This document shows, piece by piece, positions 1 through 6,983 of a stretch of 50,488 bases of DNA. Position numbers and translations under genes: made by a program. This stretch comes from a virus. The notes beneath the pieces are model-generated. The model was given only the letters and a program-made list of their open reading frames with translations, had not been told where the DNA came from and made no database searches. The stretch lies in IMG/VR virus record IMGVR_UViG_3300023181_000038, positions 1 to 50,488 of that record; one strand, 5' to 3'. How positions within the stretch are numbered: position 1 is the first letter of the stretch; the number at the start of each line of letters is the position of its first letter.

Positions 1-145
1 GATTGGCCTGTGTAATCTTCCGGCAGGCATCCGGCACACTTTCGAAACATTTCCACCATTTCACGCCGCAGGCAAGATTTGTGGTAGGTATCTCCGTGGG
101 CAAGTCTGTGATCAGCCAAATGCAGCAATAGCAACATGTCAGACT
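1..145. repeat. Terminal redundancy, left copy
   Basis: The first 145 bases are repeated at 50344-50488. The copies differ only at base 19 (T here, C in the right copy). The repeat lies inside a gene that is open across both ends, so it reflects a circular or circularly permuted genome, not a duplicated gene. It changes one residue of the spanning protein (Glu here, Gly at the right end). Confidence 0.95.
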
Positions 146-251
146 GTGAAGTTTCGAGCGGGGCAGTGCCGAAGTTTTCAATGTCCTTAGAGATTTTCGC
201 ATGCGCTTCAATAGCGTCTTCTACTTCTTTAGGTAGCGGTGTTTTATTCAT
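1..251 (-). CDS. Hypothetical protein, N-terminal part of the gene spanning the circular join
   Basis: The ATG at 251 opens a frame that runs off the left edge. It continues in the same frame at 50343 down to the stop at 50178, giving a protein of about 138 residues. The start MNKTPLPKEVEDAIE leads into an acidic helix. A segment with two Leu/His-rich stretches and four Cys follows (near residues 60-80). The C-terminal third is Pro- and Ala-rich. No family is recognised. The upstream neighbour on the strand (269-643) ends 17 bases before the ATG, so this looks like a member of the same leftward operon of small genes. Confidence 0.75.
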   Translation of the reverse strand, partial: MNKTPLPKEVEDAIEAHAKISKDIENFGTAPLETSQSDMLLLLHLADHRLAHGDTYHKSCLRREMVEMFRKCAGCLPEDYTGQ

Positions 252-268
252 GATTGGTGGGGGTTGAT

Positions 269-643
269 TTATGGTGAATTGCCTTCATTCGGCTTCCCAA
301 ACTTTAGTTCATCTCTCATTGACACAACTAATGCCTGCGCTTTCATTTCCTCTGCTGTCTCTCTGAGAAATTCAATAGCCATTCGGCCTGTGTATTCATG
401 TTTTTCAAAGTAATCGGCAATGCTGTCTAATGACTGCCCTGTGTTTTTGTGCATCATTTCAACCGCATCGTTCCTTGTGTACGTGTTGCCGAAATAGAAG
501 TTCAGCGCCTTCGCGATTATCTCCGCTCCTTCCAAATGGGCAGAAACGGCCACAGTTTTGCCGGTCGTGGAGTCTTTTACCTCTTTCCCGTCCGATACCC
601 AATCACCGCAGATTTTGCGCTCCGGCCTAAATCTATTACTCAT
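269..643 (-). CDS. Hypothetical protein, 124 aa
   Basis: Soluble and predicted mostly helical, with no signal peptide or membrane segment. The N-terminus is basic (MSNRFRPERK) and is followed by a motif GDWVSDGKEVKD. The C-terminal half is amphipathic helix rich in Met, Glu and Ala. Its start overlaps the end of the DUF551 gene 636-1094 by 8 bases, which suggests translational coupling. No domain is recognised. It lies in the leftward run of small accessory genes that begins at the promoter near 3100. Confidence 0.7.
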   Translation of the reverse strand: MSNRFRPERKICGDWVSDGKEVKDSTTGKTVAVSAHLEGAEIIAKALNFYFGNTYTRNDAVEMMHKNTGQSLDSIADYFEKHEYTGRMAIEFLRETAEEMKAQALVVSMRDELKFGKPNEGNSP

Positions 644-1094
644 CGGTAGCGGTGTGGGTTGGGGGTGATGGGAGAGGCTGCCAATGCGTTATATCTATGT
701 CGTCTGCGTCAGCTTCATCGCTGTTTATCTTTCCGGCGTCAACATAGAACATCCCGGTGTTGCATTGCGCCCAGCACCATCCTTCGCCGGGATCGCCAAT
801 GAAACGCTCCACAATACAGACGCGAGCAGGATATTGATCATTATATCCCCATACGGTCTGCCCGAAATCAGGCATCCTGTCATTCACGCATATCCACTCT
901 CTTTCTGCCTCCAAAGTCTCAATGCGCTTCCGTAGTGCTGCTGTTTCTTCTTCCAATATGGCGGTGCAGGCGCGGGCGGCGGCTTTATTGTCACATAGAA
1001 GAACATCATGCTCATTACTCCATTCCTGCGTTGAATCAATCGCTCGCTGCATCCGCTCGTAAATGGTATCTGTGGCTTCCTGGGATTCTTTCAT
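636..1094 (-). CDS. DUF551 domain protein
   Basis: The C-terminal half carries the signature of DUF551 (PF04448): WICVNDRMPD near residue 90, a short beta-rich core, and the closing THWQPLPSPP. The family is widespread in phages and its function is unknown. The first 85 residues are a helical, coiled-coil-like segment (EEETAALRKRIETLEAE) that varies between members. A second member lies at 1627-2016, so this phage has two diverged copies with a nuclease gene between them. The paralogy is inferred from the shared WI.V.DR.P and THWQP motifs. Confidence 0.85.
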   Translation of the reverse strand: MKESQEATDTIYERMQRAIDSTQEWSNEHDVLLCDNKAAARACTAILEEETAALRKRIETLEAEREWICVNDRMPDFGQTVWGYNDQYPARVCIVERFIGDPGEGWCWAQCNTGMFYVDAGKINSDEADADDIDITHWQPLPSPPTHTATDE

Positions 1095-1096
1095 GG

Positions 1097-1624
1097 CTAT
1101 TCGGTGGGGCTATTTTGTGAGGTTTCAAATTCTTCAAGCGGTTGATAGCATTCATCAATCCTCCCGCGTATTTGTAGGCGGCGAAGGGCGGAGTACATGA
1201 GCGCCATTTCTGCATTCGCATTCTTCTCGTGCTTTATCCATTCCACGCCGCCGTATAAGCCATTCTCAACTTTGCGTTGCGGCTGATGTACAGCGATGGC
1301 TTTCCCTTTCTCGCTGACATAAATGAGGCCCCAACCTTCGGGCAATTCCTCCTTCTTAATAAGACCTGTCGGGCAGCAGTAGTACCGGCGCGTACCCATC
1401 CCTGTGTGCGGCTCCTTTCGGAACTTCTTATGCTTATCGCACAGGAAATCAGACCGGCTAATCTTCACTTCAATCAGAACGGAATGCCCCCATGAGCCGA
1501 AGCCTATAACGTCCGGCTGTTCGCCAGTATTGTTGTTGCTGACGAACTCTTTGAACGCAACGCCGCAGGAGGCATTTTTAAGCACCCAGCGGTGGGCAAT
1601 TTGAACAAGATCTTTGTGTGTCAT
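1097..1624 (-). CDS. PD-(D/E)XK-type nuclease, phage Holliday-junction/MmcB-like group
   Basis: With the ATG at 1624 the product is 175 aa. The catalytic arrangement is visible as Asp38 in QPDVIGFG and Glu52-Val-Lys54 in LIEVKISRSDF, the usual D...ExK of this fold. The following lysine-rich DKHKKFRKE is common in phage members that act on branched or damaged DNA. An upstream in-frame extension of 17 residues would overlap the preceding gene and adds nothing conserved, so the shorter start is chosen. It sits two bases after the end of 1627-2016. The precise substrate cannot be read from the sequence. Confidence 0.7.
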   Translation of the reverse strand: MTHKDLVQIAHRWVLKNASCGVAFKEFVSNNNTGEQPDVIGFGSWGHSVLIEVKISRSDFLCDKHKKFRKEPHTGMGTRRYYCCPTGLIKKEELPEGWGLIYVSEKGKAIAVHQPQRKVENGLYGGVEWIKHEKNANAEMALMYSALRRLQIRGRIDECYQPLEEFETSQNSPTE

Positions 1625-1626
1625 GG

Positions 1627-2016
1627 CTATGATGGGTTTAGTGGTGGTGGAGATGGGATGGTAAACGGTTGCCAATGTGTCGGACGAATAGCGAAGTCGC
1701 CACTGTCATAGAAATAGCCATCGGTGAAACAGCCAAGACTTACTGACCCGTCAATGAAGCCGACAAATACATTGTCCACGGAAGTCTCAGGCAGCCGATC
1801 CTTCACACTAATCCATCCATTTTCGGCCTCCTTCTCTAAAGAAGATTGACGGCCTGCTATGTAGCCTAAAGCCATTGCAGCCTTATATATTGGCTCTAGA
1901 TATTTCATCTGATATTTAAGATCGCTTGTCGGACAATCTGCAAGCATGTGTGTAAACTCAGACTCCGCCCACTTCGTGGCGGCTTCCTCTATCAGTTCTT
2001 TTGTTGGGTCTTGCAT
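1627..2016 (-). CDS. DUF551 domain protein, second copy
   Basis: 129 aa. The DUF551 hallmark WISVKDRLPE occurs near residue 68 and the terminal THWQPFTIPSPPP near 112. Between them is a beta-rich stretch with Phe/Gly/Tyr pairs typical of the family. The N-terminal 60 residues are helical and acidic. Function is unknown for the family. It is the closer of the two copies to the family consensus and sits four bases from the next gene (2020-2391). Confidence 0.88.
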   Translation of the reverse strand: MQDPTKELIEEAATKWAESEFTHMLADCPTSDLKYQMKYLEPIYKAAMALGYIAGRQSSLEKEAENGWISVKDRLPETSVDNVFVGFIDGSVSLGCFTDGYFYDSGDFAIRPTHWQPFTIPSPPPLNPS

Positions 2017-2019
2017 GGC

Positions 2020-2391
2020 TTATCTGTTGAAATAGTCTTCGAGTGATTGACTGAGTGCCGCCCATTCAGGGTAGATGCCATACTTAGTGTCCGTCTCTCC
2101 TTCCTCTCCATCGCACATTTGCTCAATGTCATCATCAGTAAGAAATTCGAGATGCGCGGTAAAGAATTGCTTTGCAGCATTGGCAATGCTCTTTGTGTGC
2201 TTCGCCGGCCATTCCGTAGGCTCAGGATTATAGCGATTCACACCGCCATTTGCGTAGAGTATTTCGCGCATCATCTGCACTGCCACTACCTCCCATTCTT
2301 GATCATTCTGCGGCATCCGCTCTTCGTCGGATAAAACTCTTTTCTGTGTCATGTTCTGATGTTCGTGAGCTAACAATCTTTTCTGTGTCAT
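2020..2391 (-). CDS. Hypothetical protein with a duplicated start
   Basis: 123 aa and acidic, with a central NRYNPEPTEWP motif also present in recognisable form in the neighbour 2412-2795 (APEPFEWLSNPP). The first 13 codons are a duplication of the next 13: both units begin MTQKR, and a 16-base identical block occurs at 2338-2353 and 2377-2392. Either Met (2391 or 2352) could initiate. The rest is helical with an acidic loop (CDGEEGETD). No known domain. Confidence 0.75.
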   Translation of the reverse strand: MTQKRLLAHEHQNMTQKRVLSDEERMPQNDQEWEVVAVQMMREILYANGGVNRYNPEPTEWPAKHTKSIANAAKQFFTAHLEFLTDDDIEQMCDGEEGETDTKYGIYPEWAALSQSLEDYFNR

Positions 2392-2411
2392 GGGTGTTAC
2401 TTCTCTTTTGG

Positions 2412-2795
2412 TTAGGATGAAATGCGGGCGTTGACTTGCTCTATTGTAACAACGCTTGATTCGAGCAGCACGATGAGCCTATCGGCGCGGGCCTCGGCTT
2501 CTGATGCAAAGAGGCCGTAAGCCGCCTCGTTATCATCATTACACCACTCCCAATTTGCGTATTCGCTTAATTCACTGCCACGGCGGATAGTGTATTCCTC
2601 GCTATTAAGCATCTGCCCTAATTCTGCTACTGTAAAAGCGGGCGGGTTAGACAGCCATTCAAATGGCTCAGGCGCGTAATGGCTGATAACTATTCCCCCT
2701 TCCCTTTGGTAAGCAAATAGGCTAAGCGCCGTCACCCCCAATTCTTTCAGGCGTTCGCCCTGTTCTCGTGTACATACTTGCTGCGATGCGTTCAT
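2412..2795 (-). CDS. Hypothetical protein, 127 aa
   Basis: Contains EPFEWLSNPPAFTVAELGQML followed by a WEWCNDDNEAAYGLFASEAEA region, a layout common in small phage proteins of unknown role. It shares the EP.EW motif with the next gene, so the two may be distant relatives. It is soluble, with no signal peptide. It is the second gene after the promoter at 3084-3114. Confidence 0.75.
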   Translation of the reverse strand: MNASQQVCTREQGERLKELGVTALSLFAYQREGGIVISHYAPEPFEWLSNPPAFTVAELGQMLNSEEYTIRRGSELSEYANWEWCNDDNEAAYGLFASEAEARADRLIVLLESSVVTIEQVNARISS

Positions 2796-2823
2796 GATCT
2801 TTTCTTTTAGTTCCCTGTTACAG

Positions 2824-2841
2824 GGAGAGGGTTAGGGGTGG
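2824..2841. repeat. 18-bp direct repeat, copy 1
   Basis: GGAGAGGGTTAGGGGTGG occurs here and, identical, at 6184-6201. Both copies cover the 3' end and stop of a small minus-strand gene. Probable remnant of exchange or duplication between accessory gene ends. Confidence 0.7.
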
Positions 2842-3047
2842 TATAGAACCTTTCTGTCTTTCTGTGCGCCGTTGAAAAAGGAAAGCTCTTTCCCGTTACC
2901 TTGGTAAAATATCTGATAGCGTCCGGCGGCGGTAACGCGAATCCGTGTTACGATGCGTGTGTACGACAGGTTTGGCAAGTCGCAAATGATTACATCTCCT
3001 ACTATTACCTGAGAAGTCATTGGGTTGTTTGAGATTGTGTAAGTCAT
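2832..3047 (-). CDS. Small beta-rich protein, first gene of its operon
   Basis: With the ATG at 3047 the product is 71 aa. The pattern is short strands with regularly spaced Ile/Val (QVIVGDVIICDL, TRIVTRIRVTAAGRYQIFY), suggesting a small barrel. A 22-residue upstream extension would run through the promoter and operator, so the shorter start is preferred. The function is unknown. Being first after a strong promoter under operator control, it is probably made early and abundantly (inference). Confidence 0.65.
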   Translation of the reverse strand: MTYTISNNPMTSQVIVGDVIICDLPNLSYTRIVTRIRVTAAGRYQIFYQGNGKELSFFNGAQKDRKVLYHP

Positions 3048-3083
3048 GGTCGGTTTTTTGTGCCTTCCGGCGATTTGATAGAC

Positions 3084-3114
3084 CAAAAGTAAAGACTTTT
3101 TCTTTACCGCCAAA
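3084..3114 (-). promoter_or_regulatory. Bacteroidota-type promoter for the leftward operon from 3047
   Basis: On the minus strand TTTG (3111-3114) is followed after 19 bases by TACTTTTG (3084-3091). This is an exact match to the TTTG / TAnnTTTG pattern of the Bacteroidota housekeeping sigma factor. Initiation would fall near 3077, leaving a leader of about 30 bases before the ATG at 3047. The inverted repeat 3089-3107 lies between the two boxes. Confidence 0.75.
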
Positions 3115-3151
3115 TTATTTGAGAAGAAAATGAAAAGATTTTTTCTTTACC
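3089..3151. promoter_or_regulatory. Two operator-like repeats in a divergent promoter region
   Basis: GTAAAGA, a 5-base spacer and TCTTTAC form a perfect inverted repeat at 3089-3107, between the promoter boxes of the leftward operon. A direct copy of the 20-base unit, matching at 18 of 20 positions, lies at 3132-3151 just before the rightward gene 3160-3336. Two similar sites flanking divergent starts fit a repressor that controls both directions. Its identity is not known; the 58-aa product of 3160 is one candidate. Confidence 0.6.
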
Positions 3152-3159
3152 TTCGGGCC

Positions 3160-3336
3160 ATGTCAGATTTGGTAATAGAGAACTTCAAGGTGCCGCCGGA
3201 GTACCGGAAGCTGCTCGTTGATATTTGCGATAAAAGAGCCACAGTAAAAAAGGTTAAGAAGGTGGATGTATACATTGATCTATTGGAGAAAGAGGCAAAG
3301 CGTTTGAAAATCCCGCTGCCGGAGAAGAAATCATAG
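3160..3336 (+). CDS. Small basic protein, possible local regulator
   Basis: 58 aa and rich in Lys and Glu. Starts MSDLVIENFKVPPEYRKLL and ends in a basic amphipathic helix. It is the only rightward gene in this arm, divergent from the operon at 3047. A longer start at 3130 would run through the second operator copy, so the ATG at 3160 is used. Size, charge and position suit a DNA-binding autoregulator, but no helix-turn-helix or ribbon-helix-helix family is confidently recognised. Confidence 0.55.
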   Translation: MSDLVIENFKVPPEYRKLLVDICDKRATVKKVKKVDVYIDLLEKEAKRLKIPLPEKKS

Positions 3337-3349
3337 GGCTTGGGTACGG

Positions 3350-3715
3350 TCAGGAGGTCAGGGTTTCGAGGTCGGTCTTGAAGTTGCGGAAGTTTAGTAC
3401 CGTATAACGCAATATCTTCCATCCCAATACAGCGGCAGCGTTCGTCTTGTCGCAATCGCCGGTGAATCCGGTACAAGACGTGTGGCGACTCTTCGCACTC
3501 ATTATGCCGTCATATTCAACCGCCACGCAAATGTTGTCCGGCAGAAAGATTGCAATGTCGAACCGCCACCGTCTTACCGGATGGAACCTGTATTCAGTGT
3601 CAAAGGGTAGGCCCATGCCTGCCAATACAGTTTTGATGTGCGTAAGGCCAACAGGGTCTTTCTTCTTCACCGGCATCTTGCGGTATTCAGCCGCACTCAT
3701 CACGTCCTTTGCCAT
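3350..3715 (-). CDS. Vsr/DUF559-like endonuclease, candidate junction resolvase
   Basis: 121 aa. The order of motifs is that of phage restriction-fold nucleases often annotated as resolvases: FDTEYRFHPVRRWRFDIA near residues 40-56, AVEYDG near 67, a histidine- and cysteine-containing loop (SRHTSCTGFTGDCDK), then LGWKILRYT near 98. The Asp in RWRFD and the Glu in VEYDG are the likely metal ligands. It would process recombination or packaging intermediates. The first codon overlaps the stop of the gene upstream. Assignment to the fold is firm; the exact substrate is inferred. Confidence 0.75.
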   Translation of the reverse strand: MAKDVMSAAEYRKMPVKKKDPVGLTHIKTVLAGMGLPFDTEYRFHPVRRWRFDIAIFLPDNICVAVEYDGIMSAKSRHTSCTGFTGDCDKTNAAAVLGWKILRYTVLNFRNFKTDLETLTS

Positions 3716-4353
3716 CAGTCAACGATCGTTTCAGGCTGTGATTCATGGGCTGCGGACGTTTCAGAGGGTGTAATAGATGGCAACAGTTCTACCGGGACCG
3801 CCGTTCGAATCTTGCCTGCGGACCAACTTATGGGCGGGTGCTTCTCAATTATATTGTTCACCAGTTTCAAGGCAGCAATCAGTTCCTTGTTTGCCACATC
3901 TTCGAAACTTGCATCTTCGGGCAACTCATCGCATTCAATGTCTATTGTGCTGAGGTGGTTTGGCTCACAAATCAGTAGGTCCAGCGTGGTAGGGTCAATG
4001 TCGTTGTCCTCGCAGTATGAAAGCAAATCATCCCAGCTGAAGAAAAACTCATCCCCATCGTGCAGGGTCAACGCGCCTACCTCGTCCCATTGCTCAAATG
4101 GCAACTTTTCGTAAGCCTCTTTTGTGCGTTTGTGTTGGCAATCCTTACAGTAGATGTAGTGACGTTTTGCAATCCCGCCACAGTCGCACTTATGGTGTGT
4201 TGACCCTTCGTATCGCGCCGCCCTTTCGTCCTGCCCAAAGTATCGCCCCGTGCTGCTTACCCATCCCGTAACGGTCTGAATACTTGCCGCTTCGGGACTT
4301 TCAAACATGATAACAGGCTCTTCCTTTTTTTCGTATTTAATGTGATTGTTCAT
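3715..4353 (-). CDS. Hypothetical zinc-ribbon protein
   Basis: 212 aa. Residues about 46-75 hold a YEGSTHHKCDCGG motif followed by YCKDCQHK, four Cys spaced like a zinc ribbon. The remainder is acidic with no membrane segment. Proteins with this YEGSTH...C.CG start occur in phages and are uncharacterised. An internal Met (position 16, coordinate 4308) is an alternative start. It overlaps the resolvase-like gene that follows, suggesting coupled translation. Confidence 0.75.
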   Translation of the reverse strand: MNNHIKYEKKEEPVIMFESPEAASIQTVTGWVSSTGRYFGQDERAARYEGSTHHKCDCGGIAKRHYIYCKDCQHKRTKEAYEKLPFEQWDEVGALTLHDGDEFFFSWDDLLSYCEDNDIDPTTLDLLICEPNHLSTIDIECDELPEDASFEDVANKELIAALKLVNNIIEKHPPISWSAGKIRTAVPVELLPSITPSETSAAHESQPETIVD

Positions 4354-4384
4354 AATGGTTATTTTGTGCCGTCATCGGGCGTGG

Positions 4385-4606
4385 TCAAGAGTGTGGGTTA
4401 TGCTTTAGGCTCTGAGCCATTGATTTTATATCGTGATCTGATTTTATTGTTACTCTCGGGGTTGATGGCTGGAATGAAATCGTGTCCCCATCCTTCTTTA
4501 CCAGCTTCCAGGCATTCACTGCATCTTTCACATCTGCCATGCTCGAGCATTGACGCCCGAATAATTGCTTTGAATCGCGGATCAGAGTGAGGACGCCGTT
4601 AATCAT
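4385..4606 (-). CDS. Hypothetical protein, 73 aa
   Basis: Starts MINGVLTLIRDSKQLFG and has the look of a small single-domain protein with an alpha/beta pattern. No recognisable motif. Its ATG overlaps the stop of the HNH gene 4603-5094 (ATGA), which supports the start. Downstream is a 31-base gap to 3715-4353. Confidence 0.65.
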   Translation of the reverse strand: MINGVLTLIRDSKQLFGRQCSSMADVKDAVNAWKLVKKDGDTISFQPSTPRVTIKSDHDIKSMAQSLKHNPHS

Positions 4607-5094
4607 GCGTTCAGGCGATTGCGGTAAAGCGAAAAGCCGCGGCTCACAGCTTCGTCGATATTCATGGCTGTGATTTTTTCGTGACAGCTATGGCAGACAG
4701 CTAACCATTTTGTACTGTCCAGCATTAACTCTCCTATGCGGCCTTGTTGATGGTGGCATTCTGTGGCGGCCTCTGTGCACCCTGGCATGTCCGCTTCGCA
4801 CCTGGTATGCGATTCCATCCAAACTTTGCGCAGGGCCAAATAAGCCGCTGTTTTTCGACTGCCCTTCTCCGAGTGCGGAGGTATGGGTTTTCGTGCCTTC
4901 TTGCCCCCTCCCTGTTCGATTGCGGAGGGCTTGCGGGTTGTTGCGTAGGGATCCTTTGGCTTCTGCGTCGATTTGACCTTCTGACGAGAAAGCCAATAGT
5001 GCTTTTGACACAATCCTGCGATCAAGGGCTGCGTCCCCCTGTTTTCTGAACACTCTTTGCAGGGGCCGGTGATGGGGCGAATTATTGTGTTCAT
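4603..5094 (-). CDS. HNH-type endonuclease with an N-terminal Cys/His cluster
   Basis: 163 aa. The C-terminal half has the HNH layout: CEADMPGC, then ECHHQQGR, then LAVCHSCHEKIT. This gives two CxxC-like zinc pairs around the conserved HH. The N-terminus has another Cys/His group (CKEC near 12-15 and LCQKHYW near 28-34), followed by a basic linker rich in Lys and Pro. Such proteins resemble NinG-like or recombination-linked phage nucleases. Its stop overlaps the next gene's ATG, and its own start overlaps the end of 5091-5552. Confidence 0.8.
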   Translation of the reverse strand: MNTIIRPITGPCKECSENRGTQPLIAGLCQKHYWLSRQKVKSTQKPKDPYATTRKPSAIEQGGGKKARKPIPPHSEKGSRKTAAYLALRKVWMESHTRCEADMPGCTEAATECHHQQGRIGELMLDSTKWLAVCHSCHEKITAMNIDEAVSRGFSLYRNRLNA

Positions 5095-5552
5095 GCCGAG
5101 ATCAATTCAGGGTTTTCGTAGATGTTGCCAATTACCTCAATCCGTTCACCCGGACGGGCGAGGGTGCTGAAATTCCGGTAGTCACGTATCAGGTCTGACC
5201 AAATGACGAATGAGCCAAAAACGAACTTCACTTGCTTAATATCGTCCCGGTACGCGCCATCCACCCAGCATTGCGATTTTTCGAATTGGTGAGTATAATT
5301 CTTAAAACTGTCGTAGAAATAAAGTTGAACAACGTCGCCCTCAAACACTGGTTTATTATTTCGATCATGCACCCCCGTACTCTGCAAAAGCGTACAGTCA
5401 GAAACCGGGATAAACTTCATGTCTGGCCCAACTCCGAATTGGACACGAAGACCAAACCAATCATCGTTTGTCTTAAAAAAGTGTTGAACAGGCTGTGCTG
5501 CTGACATGCCGTACTCAGCGTTGAATGCGCGAACTATTATCTCTCTGCTCAT
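5091..5552 (-). CDS. YopX-family protein
   Basis: 153 aa. It ends in the signature VIGNIYENPELIS and has a central STGVHDRNNKPVFEGDVV, the hallmarks of the YopX family (PF09643), small beta-rich proteins common in phages with no settled function. The motif usually reads TGLKDKNGKEIYEGDI; this copy has diverged. A closer match to the consensus is encoded at 15398-15805, so the genome carries two. Confidence 0.85.
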   Translation of the reverse strand: MSREIIVRAFNAEYGMSAAQPVQHFFKTNDDWFGLRVQFGVGPDMKFIPVSDCTLLQSTGVHDRNNKPVFEGDVVQLYFYDSFKNYTHQFEKSQCWVDGAYRDDIKQVKFVFGSFVIWSDLIRDYRNFSTLARPGERIEVIGNIYENPELISA

Positions 5553-5564
5553 TGTTTCTAATTT

Positions 5565-5840
5565 TTAGTTGTTGATAGGTTTTACTGATTCACTTTCGTA
5601 GCGCCATTGATAGCCGGTGGTGTTGTTTATGCCGTTGATTATTTTGATAAGCGATCCGCGCACCATGCCATTTTTATCCTCCGCTTCTACGCCTGATTCA
5701 TAGCGGGTTTCTATGCCATCCGAATCTGTTCGTATCATCGGCTTCTTTCTCGATGTAGACTTGTAATTGTCCTTTGAGTAATCAGTTGGAGCGGATATGC
5801 ACTCCAATGTGCTGACGTCGAATGTTTGTTGAGTATCCAT
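5565..5840 (-). CDS. Hypothetical protein, 91 aa
   Basis: Polar, with no membrane segment. Contains a charged RKKPMIRTDSDGIETRYESG stretch in the middle. The C-terminal half (NGMVRGSLIKIING) may be a small beta domain. No family recognised. It follows 5851-6168 by ten bases. Confidence 0.6.
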   Translation of the reverse strand: MDTQQTFDVSTLECISAPTDYSKDNYKSTSRKKPMIRTDSDGIETRYESGVEAEDKNGMVRGSLIKIINGINNTTGYQWRYESESVKPINN

Positions 5841-5850
5841 TTGTGGCGTT

Positions 5851-6168
5851 TTATTTGACGGTTTTAACGGTTACGGAATCTGCTTTCACTTCGCGCTTCT
5901 TTGGCGTAAACGCCTGGAAGTCTGATGTGCCGCATTCTGATCTTGAAACCCAGCCGGATAAAAGCATGGCGCAAATAATCACAGGCAAAGCCTTCTTTGC
6001 CTTCTTAATCGCTCCATTGATTGCCGCCTCTGCTATGTTGCGGGCCTTATCTGCACCTCCTATGGCTTCTATGTCCTTTGGAGTGTGGAAGGTTCGAATA
6101 GGTTGGGTTCGGCGAAGTGAAGGGTCAGGCATAGGCTTTCGGCCTCTCTTTGGTTTTGATTGTTCCAT
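5851..6168 (-). CDS. Hypothetical protein with an AT-hook-like N-terminus and one hydrophobic segment
   Basis: The ATG at 6168 gives 105 aa beginning MEQSKPKRGRKPMPD. KRGRKP resembles an AT-hook or basic DNA-contact motif. A hydrophobic stretch, ALPVIICAMLLSGWV, lies near residue 72. An upstream in-frame extension overlaps 6176-6445 and is rejected. No family recognised. Confidence 0.6.
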   Translation of the reverse strand: MEQSKPKRGRKPMPDPSLRRTQPIRTFHTPKDIEAIGGADKARNIAEAAINGAIKKAKKALPVIICAMLLSGWVSRSECGTSDFQAFTPKKREVKADSVTVKTVK

Positions 6169-6175
6169 TTTTCGT

Positions 6176-6445
6176 TTAGTGATGGAGAGGGTTAGGGGTG
6201 GATGGCGGTTGAGCGCCGTTAAGTATTGCCGCCATTTGTTCATTTGTGATAAAATGGTTTGTGTCAATCGGGAATGGGTCGCTGAAACTTCTGCATACTT
6301 TTTCCATCGCCCTGTCACCGCATGGACATTCGAAAATTATCCTTCGGCAACTGAAGCCTGCGTACTGTGAAGCAATTGGTTTGATGTGGATGTGAATGTG
6401 CGGGAAGGGCTTTAGTCCGAATAGCCGGCGGAGTATCTTTTTCAT
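6176..6445 (-). CDS. Hypothetical protein, 89 aa
   Basis: The start MKKILRRLFGLKPFPHIHIHIKP is basic with a His-rich stretch. Cys33, Cys40 and Cys42 may form part of a metal site. The C-terminus is Pro-rich and lies within the 18-base repeat shared with 2824-2841. Its ATG overlaps the stop of 6445-6672 by one base. Confidence 0.6.
   Translation of the reverse strand: MKKILRRLFGLKPFPHIHIHIKPIASQYAGFSCRRIIFECPCGDRAMEKVCRSFSDPFPIDTNHFITNEQMAAILNGAQPPSTPNPLHH
6184..6201. repeat. 18-bp direct repeat, copy 2
   Basis: Identical to 2824-2841 and in the same position relative to the end of a small minus-strand gene. Confidence 0.7.
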
Positions 6446-6672
6446 TAGAACACGGCTCCATTGATGGTTACAGAACGTAGCAACACATCCCCGTCTGTCC
6501 GTCGAAACTCGACAGTCACCCTATCACAGCCCTTGTAGGCGGCGTCCTTCGCAACGCGGATAACTTCTTTATAGTAAGCGTCAAAGGCTAATTCAATCCC
6601 AAGATCTGCCGGGATGGATAGCGCCGTCTTTAGGCTACTTTCTGTTCTGATCTTTATATGAAGTGCTGACAT
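6445..6672 (-). CDS. Hypothetical protein, 75 aa
   Basis: Small alpha/beta protein with the pattern LKTALSIPADLGIELAFDAY followed by CDRVTVEFRR and a terminal strand SVTINGAVF. No family recognised. One-base overlaps with both neighbours place it in a tightly coupled operon. Confidence 0.65.
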   Translation of the reverse strand: MSALHIKIRTESSLKTALSIPADLGIELAFDAYYKEVIRVAKDAAYKGCDRVTVEFRRTDGDVLLRSVTINGAVF

Positions 6673-6917
6673 TAGCTTTTGAATTCAGGGAGTTTAGAAA
6701 ATTCTTTGTACAGGTCAATCTCTACTACACTCTTGGTCTGCATGTCAACTGCTGTAAGCCAGTCGCATGCGCCACCTTCTCCTATCTCGACATACATAAA
6801 GCCATCCTGTATCATCCCGCCGATTACCATGCGGCTGAAAAACTCGTAGTCGAATGATGCCCACTTGCTGCGGATCATTTCAACTGTCTTGCAGATGGAT
6901 TGCTTTGCTCGTTTCAT
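6672..6917 (-). CDS. Hypothetical protein, 81 aa, first gene after a promoter
   Basis: Begins MKRAKQSICKTVEMIRSKW and contains MVIGGMIQDGFMYVEIG. Function unknown. The strong promoter at 6938-6970 lies just upstream, so this is the first gene of the block running to 3350. Confidence 0.65.
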   Translation of the reverse strand: MKRAKQSICKTVEMIRSKWASFDYEFFSRMVIGGMIQDGFMYVEIGEGGACDWLTAVDMQTKSVVEIDLYKEFSKLPEFKS

Positions 6918-6937
6918 GGCTTCGTGCGTTTGAGATT

Positions 6938-6970
6938 CAAAGATAGCATCAATCTTTTTGTTCTGACAAA
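6938..6970 (-). promoter_or_regulatory. Bacteroidota-type promoter with a possible operator
   Basis: On the minus strand TTTG (6967-6970), 21 bases, then TATCTTTG (6938-6945), an exact TAnnTTTG. The expected start is near 6931, a short leader before the ATG at 6917. TGACA (6964-6968) and TGTCA (6976-6980) form an inverted repeat over the upstream box that could be a regulator site. Confidence 0.7.
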
Positions 6971-6983
6971 TTATCTGTCACAT

